A DNA stretch of 64,000 bases from Thamnidium elegans (lineage: Eukaryota > Mucoromycota > Mucoromycetes > Mucorales > Mucoraceae), in contig JAIXMG010000045.1 of assembly GCA_025201345.1 (NCBI GenBank), positions 62,001-126,000 of the forward strand, given 5' to 3'. Of this stretch, positions 58,064 to 64,000 are shown piece after piece; positions within the stretch are counted from its first letter, which is position 1; every line of letters starts with the position of its first letter. The translations under genes were made by a program, and so were the position numbers. The notes under the pieces were generated by a model, which did no database searches, was not told the DNA's origin, and worked only from the letters and a program-made list of their open reading frames with translations.

Positions 58064-58504
58064 TTAAGCAACAACTTCGGGAGCTTTGTAAGAATAATCC
58101 CAACCGTGTGTAGATGGTGTTTCAGTAGGAATCTTTGCTTGCTTAGGATATGTAATGTGTCGACTCTTTACAAGAGCACCCTTGAAAAGTTTGTCGCTAG
58201 TCTTTTCTAATTCGTTCATGGCAGCATTCATGGCTCTAAATTGAAGTTCGAGAGAACGCTCTCTTTGCTCTCTAAGACGCATACGATGAAGTTTCCAAGC
58301 ACGTTCGATAGTTTCATGTTGTTCCAACATTTCTCCTTCCAAAGCAATTACATTTTCTCTACGTGTAGGTTCAAAAAGAACACGACGAATAGTCTCAAGA
58401 CGAGTGTCACCACCGGGTGCTGTTGAAACAGTGGAATTTAATCTAGACTGACAAAGTGAATAAGTTGCGCGTCGAACGGCAGATGTACGAACAGTATTGA
58501 GCAT
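58064..58504 (-). CDS. Mitochondrial large ribosomal subunit protein mL40
   Basis: Single-exon ORF of 146 aa from the ATG at 58504; a longer frame upstream (to 58660) is translated leader. The N-terminus (MLNTVRTSAVRRATYSLCQS) is a basic, Ser/Thr/Arg-rich mitochondrial presequence. The core IRRVLFEPTRRENVIALEGE and TIERAWKLHRMRLREQRERS with LELQFRAMNAAMNELEKTSD fits mL40 (yeast MRPL28): a long basic helix followed by a tail with PSTHGWDYSYKAP. It would be a structural part of the mitochondrial 54S subunit. The call rests on pattern recall without an alignment. Confidence 0.7.
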   Translation of the reverse strand: MLNTVRTSAVRRATYSLCQSRLNSTVSTAPGGDTRLETIRRVLFEPTRRENVIALEGEMLEQHETIERAWKLHRMRLREQRERSLELQFRAMNAAMNELEKTSDKLFKGALVKSRHITYPKQAKIPTETPSTHGWDYSYKAPEVVA

Positions 58505-59001
58505 TTTGGTTTTAAAAAAGTATGTGTAAAAAAATACAAAAAAGAGGGCCCTGGTCCTTTTTTTCCTTATTCCCTTTTTCGCTTCTAAAAAAAAGCCACC
58601 CACCCTCCCGGACTGTCTGCAAAGAAAACAGTGGAGTTCCATTATGAAAAAATAACCCACCCCTTGAATGAAACTCAGAATTGGAATTGAAACAGATCAA
58701 AAGCAACAACATTGCGTTTGTGTACTTTTTACACAAAATAGAGTTGTGCTATCCAATGATATTTACAAGATATTTGTACGAGGAAGAAGTGTATTTTTCT
58801 TTCCTAATCAAGGAATATGTTATATTTTTGTTATTGTAAACATGGATTATTACTTTCTTTAATAGAGTAAAAAAAAATATATATATCAGTAAATTGGTAG
58901 ATGTATATAGAGAAAGAGGAAAAGAGGGAAATAGATAATAGTACAATGATATACACTTAGATATAAAAATAAAAAAAAGGTGGTGGGAATTGCGATTTTT
59001 T
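58505..59001. other. Intergenic, mL40 promoter side
   Basis: About 500 nt. The mL40-proximal part holds C-rich stretches (CCACCCACCCTCCCGG at about 58597-58612), which are rare in this DNA and may be promoter elements. The rest is AT-rich; small frames on both strands are not supported. Confidence 0.4.
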
Positions 59002-59945
59002 TTAGCGGTTACTATTAGATAATGGTGGGTCATTTAAATATGCTGGTGGTGGGTGTACTGGTTCTAGTTCAAGCGACTCGTTTCTTTCGTAAGCTGGTGG
59101 TAATGGATGAGATTGCCTAGGTAATACAGCTTGTTGGGGCATAGGAATAATATAATCTGATCTATTGCCAGGAGCTTGTTCTGCAGCAGGACCTATATCC
59201 AGCACAATATCCATCATGGAGGTATCATACGCTGGCAGCATTTCTCCTTCTTCCGCTAACTCGGTCTCGATATTTACTTGAATAATTTCGATAACAAAGT
59301 TAATATTACATCTAGATAGCGGTATATTTAGGTGCATTGAATCAGCTGTATCTGTCTCACGTAACCTTCTAAAGTTCCATTTTATCTGTCGAGTAACGTC
59401 AAGAGAATTAAACTGCTTTAATACTGATTGTAGTGATTCGTAGTACTACACAAAAAAAAAAAAATTAGATATATGTATTTTTTTTGGGTGTGTAGTATTT
59501 TATATATATATTACAGTTGCTAGCTTTTTATAATACTTGTTTCTTCTTCTCGTTGTAATAAACCCAATAACAGCTGGAATCAGTAACATAATTAGAGGGT
59601 ACCACATGGACAAATCTGCAGCACGAGCAACAATGGAGAAAGCAGCTGTCGCAATTACAAAACAGATGGCAGTAAAGAACAAGTAAGTATCTATCCAAAC
59701 GTGTGGGTATTCATGAAGGATATGTTCGTCAAGTGTATTAAAGCGCTCAATAAAAATAGCTGGAGGTAACTTTTTTTTTTTAAAAAATATATATGTATTG
59801 TTAAAAAAACCAACCAAATAACATAATTTTTTTTTTAAAAAAACCATACATATTCTGTTAGCTGGACATATTCATCATATTCTCCACGAAATATATTGGA
59901 TTTTTTCCAACGTCGAATTATCATTGGAAATGTTGCTAAAGTCAT
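59002..59945 (-). CDS. Two-helix membrane protein with PPxY motifs
   Basis: Exons 59945-59850, 59769-59515, 59445-59002; sum 795, 264 aa. A short cytosolic start (MTLATFPMIIRRWKKSNIFR) is followed by two membrane helices as a hairpin (about 58-100: TYLFFTAICFVIATAAFSIV and WYPLIMLLIPAVIGFI), a basic stretch RRRNKYYKK, and a long cytosolic tail. The tail has LPPAYERN and PPPAYLNDPP, two PPxY motifs of the type bound by WW domains of Nedd4/Rsp5 ubiquitin ligases, plus LPAYD. Membrane adaptors with this build (yeast Bsd2, Ear1 and Tre families, animal Ndfip) recruit Rsp5 to endosomal cargo; an analogous job is inferred. I do not recognise the family by sequence. Confidence 0.68.
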
Positions 59946-60541
59946 CTTTTTTGTATGTTATTGTATAGTTTTAAAATGAAAAGGAAAAACAGATGATATA
60001 TCTGGGAATTTACAAGCTCTACATTGTGCTCCATTTGCGGCTTTTTCGTATACTATTTTAAACCAGCGCTTTTTTTTCCTCTTTACAAATATAGTAAAGT
60101 TGACACCTATAGTAAGAATGGTAACTGATAAGTTACTATAAAACAAAGTTCACTGTTATTAAAAAGAGAGGCATATCTTTTTTTTTCGTTTTTTTGCTGT
60201 ATTTTTTTAAATAGAAAAAAGAAGAAATTTATTAAAAACCATAACATCATTTCATTAAAAACTAACTTGTGTAAACCAAAAAGGAACACTAGAAAGCAGC
60301 TTACAATGGTGAAAGGGAACTCTCATCCACGAATGTTTAAACATCCGCCAAAACCAACGGAAGCCCGGACACAGACAACGCTAAAAAAAATCGGATATTT
60401 ATTTTTATAAATAAAGTACCTTTTTTTTTTATTATCATTATTACAATTATTATCGTTCTTTACCTTCCTCTCCTTTTTTTTTCAATTAATCCAATTTATT
60501 CATTCCCTTCCTTTTTTTTTTAAAAAAAAAAAAAACTTGCT
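59946..60541. other. Divergent intergenic region with one small ORF
   Basis: 596 nt between opposed starts. A plus-strand 34-codon ORF at 60306-60410 (MVKGNSHPRMFKHPPKPTEA...) has coding-like composition and could be a uORF of the next gene or a separate micropeptide; unproven. A T10A13 tract (60512-60534) ends 7 nt before the next ATG. Confidence 0.4.
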
Positions 60542-61108
60542 ATGACTGTACCTGACCTCGTTCATCGTAATCCTGTGAGACTATCATCAGTTTCGTGTGT
60601 AACAGAGGATAGTATAGACTCAACTACAATAGCAACACCATTAGATGCCTCACCTCCGCCTCCTCCATCTAATACTTTTTCAATTATAAATATTGTAAAT
60701 GATGATCCACTTCCTAACCCAAAAGCATATCCAGCTATTGCAGCGACGTATACAAGACGTAGACGTGCGCAGACATCTCCTAGACCGGTTCCTTCGTCTA
60801 TTATAATTAGCAATACTATACCTCAAGAACAACCTGTTATGATTTATGATACTAGTACAAGCGATTCACAAGTCTCTAATAGTACAATTCCTTCCACAAA
60901 ATCTAGTAAATTTTGGCCTAGGATTAAGCGAATGATGATGCCCACAAATAATAATAATAATAATAATAATACAGATAAAATGAAACAATTGTTTGAATCT
61001 ATGAATATATCAAACAATGATGAAAAATCTGAAACTAAGCTACAAGAACAAAAGAGCAATAAGCGTTGGCTTGGTAAAAATCGAGCAAGGGTTGGTCCTC
61101 AACGATAA
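60542..61108 (+). CDS. Ser/Thr/Pro-rich hypothetical protein, 188 aa
   Basis: Single-exon ORF from ATG 60542 to TAA 61106-61108. Low complexity: acidic, Ser/Thr-rich start, a Pro run (SPPPPPSNTF), a basic patch TRRRRAQTSPRPVP, a polyAsn run coded by AAT repeats (about 60951-60969), and a basic C-terminus (NKRWLGKNRARVGPQR). The SKFWPRIKRMMMP segment looks like an amphipathic basic helix. No domain recognised. Opposite-strand frames over it are shadows. Confidence 0.6.
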   Translation: MTVPDLVHRNPVRLSSVSCVTEDSIDSTTIATPLDASPPPPPSNTFSIINIVNDDPLPNPKAYPAIAATYTRRRRAQTSPRPVPSSIIISNTIPQEQPVMIYDTSTSDSQVSNSTIPSTKSSKFWPRIKRMMMPTNNNNNNNNTDKMKQLFESMNISNNDEKSETKLQEQKSNKRWLGKNRARVGPQR

Positions 61109-62643
61109 GATCCCTCTCATACATTCATATTCAAATAACAACCAATCTATATATTTTTTTAATAAACACATTTTAAAAAAACAAAAAGAAAACTGCTTAT
61201 TTTAAACACCTCTTATTTCAATCCCAAGACGTACAAAAGAAAAAAATCTCTTCTTCTGTATAAAAAGCACTCCGCTGTATGTAGTATTTTTTTTTTTTTT
61301 TCGTTGTAATTCAATTGATAAAATATAAAAATATATGGTAAGATTTTTTAAGGATCTTGAGGACGGGAACGCGTAAGAAACGACATTTTTACGGTATCTT
61401 ACGAACTTAATGTCCGCTTAAACATTTCCGATTATGTTCACAATCTAAGGTTTTCTAAATTTAGTATCTTTCCGATTATATCAAGAGTGAAAAGTACAAA
61501 CTCAAGTTGTGGTTTACAAAAATATATTTCGTCGAAAAAAAAAAAATTTACACTTCTCTTTTAATAAAAGTAGCAAAAAAAAAAACTAGTAAACGTAAAT
61601 AACAGAAAAAACTAGAGAGTTGATTTATTTTTCTATTTGGTTTATTTATTTAAAAGTGAACGTGAGAACAAAAAAAACAAAAAAAAGTAGTTTTTCAACC
61701 TGGTTTCGGACTTTTTCAGACGATGTATAAAAAATTTTTTAACATCTTTTGACAGACAGCTTTTATTTTTTTACTGCTAAACCAGTATTGAGAAAAAAAA
61801 TTACACCCACAAAGTTATAAATTTGTTAAATTATTGCGTGTTAGATTTTTTTTTTTTTTTTTTGTAAAAATCTTGGTTCACACAGTTGAGCAAGGATGGT
61901 ATAATAACGACACCTTTGCTTTAAAATTTGCCTAGCAGCTAATTTTTTTAAGGTTTGTCTAGCAACCAGTTTCTACCTGAGACTTATCTCAATTACGATT
62001 TATCGATATCATTTGAAAAAAAAAAAAAAAAAAAAAAAAAGGCACTGTATACAATTATGTAACAAGTGTCGATCAAACTATATTTATTATGCTCATAAGA
62101 GTCTAGAATTCGATTTTTATTGTCTTTGTTGGCTGTAGATTTTTTTTTATGCCAGTAAATAGATACATGAAGTAAAAGATGTGGGGGATATTGATTGCCA
62201 CACCATAAGAAAATGCCGTTTAAAACGTACGTCAATGACTTTAGAAATAAAATCGTATTCCAAAAAAAGAAAGACAATCTGATATTCTATTATCATCCTG
62301 CTTTAGTTCTCCTAATTTTACATAATAGCTTATAAATCCCCTTTCTACTATTGTCTAAATACACATATACAACACACTGAAATATTACTCCCTTAACTCC
62401 TCTCATTTTTATATGATAACAACTCCTAATGATATCCCTTTTTTTTTTCAAAATGGACCCACTATATTCTTTTAATATATTTTTATTTTATTTTTCTTTA
62501 TCCTTTTTTCTTTTTCTCTCTCTCTCTCTCTCTTTTCCCTCTTAAAAAAATAAAATAAATAAAAAGGTAAATAGTGTAGATCATTTCTCTGGCTTTTACA
62601 TATTGATAAGGTTTCGTTTTTTTTTATTATTATTATAAACAGC
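61109..62643. other. 1.5-kb intergenic region
   Basis: AT-rich, with a poly-A/T run at 62017-62040 and T-runs near 61287 and 61846. No exon supported. The last 150 nt before the next ATG are pyrimidine-rich, including a CT repeat (62514-62534), and are probably the leader. Confidence 0.45.
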
Positions 62644-64000
62644 ATGGCCTTTCCTTCTTATGCAATTGCAATTATTATCATTGTGGTTATAATAACTGTA
62701 TCCACCTCAGTTTATTTTATATTTAGAAAGAGAAAGGGAGGATCGGTTGGTGCAGTAGAACAACAAAGCGAAGAATATACATCAGAAAAAAATGATATTT
62801 CTCCGTATGCTGTCAGACCCTTAATGCAATACAACAACAACAATATCGACACGACAAGCACATTGAAAGATAGTCAAACATCATCCACCACTATACCATC
62901 TGCATCAACCACGCCTTACGAAAAAACAACTCTTTACGAAACCGACACTCATATCACATCAGTTCCTTCAGAAGATAATCACTCTTGGATGACCCCTGAG
63001 GCATCACCACCACCACCACCACCACCACCACCATCTGCAGATTATAAAATAAGTTTGCCTTTGCCTCCTCCCAGTTCATCCTTCTTTTCAGATAAAATGG
63101 AACTGGATTCTGTTGAAGCAAATGATTTATATGCATCTTATATGAATGTGGCTGCAGCTCAACAGGATTATGTATCGATTGATCTAGACGAAAAACCGTT
63201 TCTATCCAATGCTGCTGCCAACATCTCTCAAAAGGCCGCTACACTACGTACTAATTTACGACAATCAATGCGTCGAAAATCATCGAGTGGTGCTCCTAAA
63301 GTAGCTCTTAATCAATTCTTTGATAGTGCTAGTAGTAACAGCAGTCTCAAATCACCCCGTCCAGAAAGTACCCGCATGAGTCGACAGTCTTCTTCAACAT
63401 CTTCTAGATTTCCACGTCCATCCCTGCAGCAATCCAGTATACCTCCATCACCAAGGCCAGATTCACCTGCTACTGGCGATTTTTTTGGAAAGTTCAATAA
63501 CAACAGTAAAAAATCTTTGGTGGTACCAGACGAATGTAACAGTAGTAATAAAACTATGATTGATAGTATACCTCCAGAATCTTATTTTAATTTACCCTTA
63601 TCCCCTTCCACTCCTTCCCCATTGAGTATGAAACCTACTATTCAACAACAACAAGAGCTACAAAGACAACAACGACTAGAGTCAGAGGTAATTACAATGA
63701 AACCAACGATTCAACAACAACAAGAATTACAAAAGCAAGCCATGGTAAAAAAGGAACAAGACGATTATTCTTCCATGATACAAGAAATAAATAATAGTAC
63801 TCAAGATATTGATTCTATCGTCAGTGACGAAGAAGAACCTGTTAGCGAAGAAAATGAAGATGCAGCAGTTGCCGCTCGTCGCTTAATTCGATCTGCTTCT
63901 CGCAAATCTCGTACACGATCTACATTAATTACGGACGAGGCAGCACAAGCTATGATTGCTATGATTGCCAGTACAACCCCTTCACCTTCTGAACCTATGA
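62644..64000 (+). CDS. Single-pass membrane protein with long disordered tail, 3'-truncated by the window
   Basis: Open from ATG 62644 to the last base (452 codons) with no stop, so the gene continues beyond the window. It starts MAFPSYAIAIIIIVVIITVS, a hydrophobic helix (about 5-27) followed by RKRK, which fits a signal-anchor with the tail in the cytosol. The rest is disordered: Ser/Thr-rich, a Pro run coded by CCA/ACC repeats (63007-63032), SRxxS/RPxS-type possible phosphorylation sites (RMSRQSSSTSSRF), a twice-repeated MKPTIQQQQELQ segment, an acidic DEEEPVSEENED and basic RRLIRSASRKSRTRS. No family recognised; a membrane-anchored scaffold or polarity protein is possible but unproven. Confidence 0.7.
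   Translation, partial: MAFPSYAIAIIIIVVIITVSTSVYFIFRKRKGGSVGAVEQQSEEYTSEKNDISPYAVRPLMQYNNNNIDTTSTLKDSQTSSTTIPSASTTPYEKTTLYETDTHITSVPSEDNHSWMTPEASPPPPPPPPPSADYKISLPLPPPSSSFFSDKMELDSVEANDLYASYMNVAAAQQDYVSIDLDEKPFLSNAAANISQKAATLRTNLRQSMRRKSSSGAPKVALNQFFDSASSNSSLKSPRPESTRMSRQSSSTSSRFPRPSLQQSSIPPSPRPDSPATGDFFGKFNNNSKKSLVVPDECNSSNKTMIDSIPPESYFNLPLSPSTPSPLSMKPTIQQQQELQRQQRLESEVITMKPTIQQQQELQKQAMVKKEQDDYSSMIQEINNSTQDIDSIVSDEEEPVSEENEDAAVAARRLIRSASRKSRTRSTLITDEAAQAMIAMIASTTPSPSEPM

Noticed and set aside
1..64000. tRNA genes, rRNA, CRISPR arrays, bacterial operons
   Set aside because: No B-box-like GGTTCGANTCC was seen in a foldable context, no rRNA-like sequence, no spaced direct repeats; introns throughout show eukaryotic nuclear DNA.

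Overview
The window is nuclear DNA of a filamentous fungus, most likely an early-diverging one of the Mucoromycota (Mucorales-like). The evidence is strongly AT-rich DNA with long homopolymers, dense genes with many short introns (about 46-120 nt, GT...AG), a myosin-motor chitin synthase, a COP9 signalosome subunit, a class C (GABA-B-like) receptor and a choice-of-anchor A surface protein. The species cannot be told from the sequence. No rRNA or tRNA gene, CRISPR array or complete transposon was seen.

Layout, left to right. 1-4163: the 3' part of a Gln-rich protein gene, then a secreted choice-of-anchor A protein. 4487-9966: a myosin-domain chitin synthase, head-to-head with the surface protein. 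10145-14237: a tandem family of F-box proteins, two intact ORFs only 34 nt apart plus a relic that keeps both ends but lost its middle. 14736-18684: a PRP38-type splicing factor (six exons, one of 12 nt), a DUF4396-like membrane protein and a SET-domain methyltransferase. 18685-24690: gene-poor DNA, a solo WWE-like protein, a RAMP4/SERP1 ER protein, purine nucleoside phosphorylase and proteasome beta1. 24691-27016: a gene-free AT-rich stretch. 27017-37575: an amino acid transporter, a small helical protein, COP9 subunit 6, MIX23, ATP synthase alpha, a Sec14-like protein, 3-ketodihydrosphingosine reductase and COX19; the last two converge with overlapping stop codons. 37954-50421: a small charged protein, VPS11, a Tyr/Asn-rich peptide, a DCAF-type WD40 protein, an ECL1-like zinc peptide and a 15-exon class C GPCR. 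51067-64000: an ankyrin-DIL protein, a lone Gag-like ORF, mitochondrial ribosomal protein mL40, a PPxY-bearing membrane protein, and two low-complexity proteins, the last cut by the window end.

The genes do not form one pathway. Themes are cell wall and surface (chitin synthase, choice-of-anchor protein, GPCR), ubiquitin and proteolysis (F-box proteins, COP9 subunit, DCAF, proteasome beta1, PPxY protein), mitochondria (ATP1, MIX23, COX19, mL40) and membrane traffic or lipids (VPS11, ankyrin-DIL, Sec14, KDSR). Exon models were built by hand from splice motifs, phase and family fit; for every model listed with exon coordinates the exon lengths sum to a multiple of three. Several genes are too short or too fragmented to appear as long ORFs (RAMP4, COX19, ECL1, the 84-aa and 113-aa proteins). 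I did not find a convincing new multi-gene system. The most unusual items are the lone Gag-like ORF, the GPCR, the decaying F-box array, and T-run/A-run palindromes confined to introns and 5' leaders.
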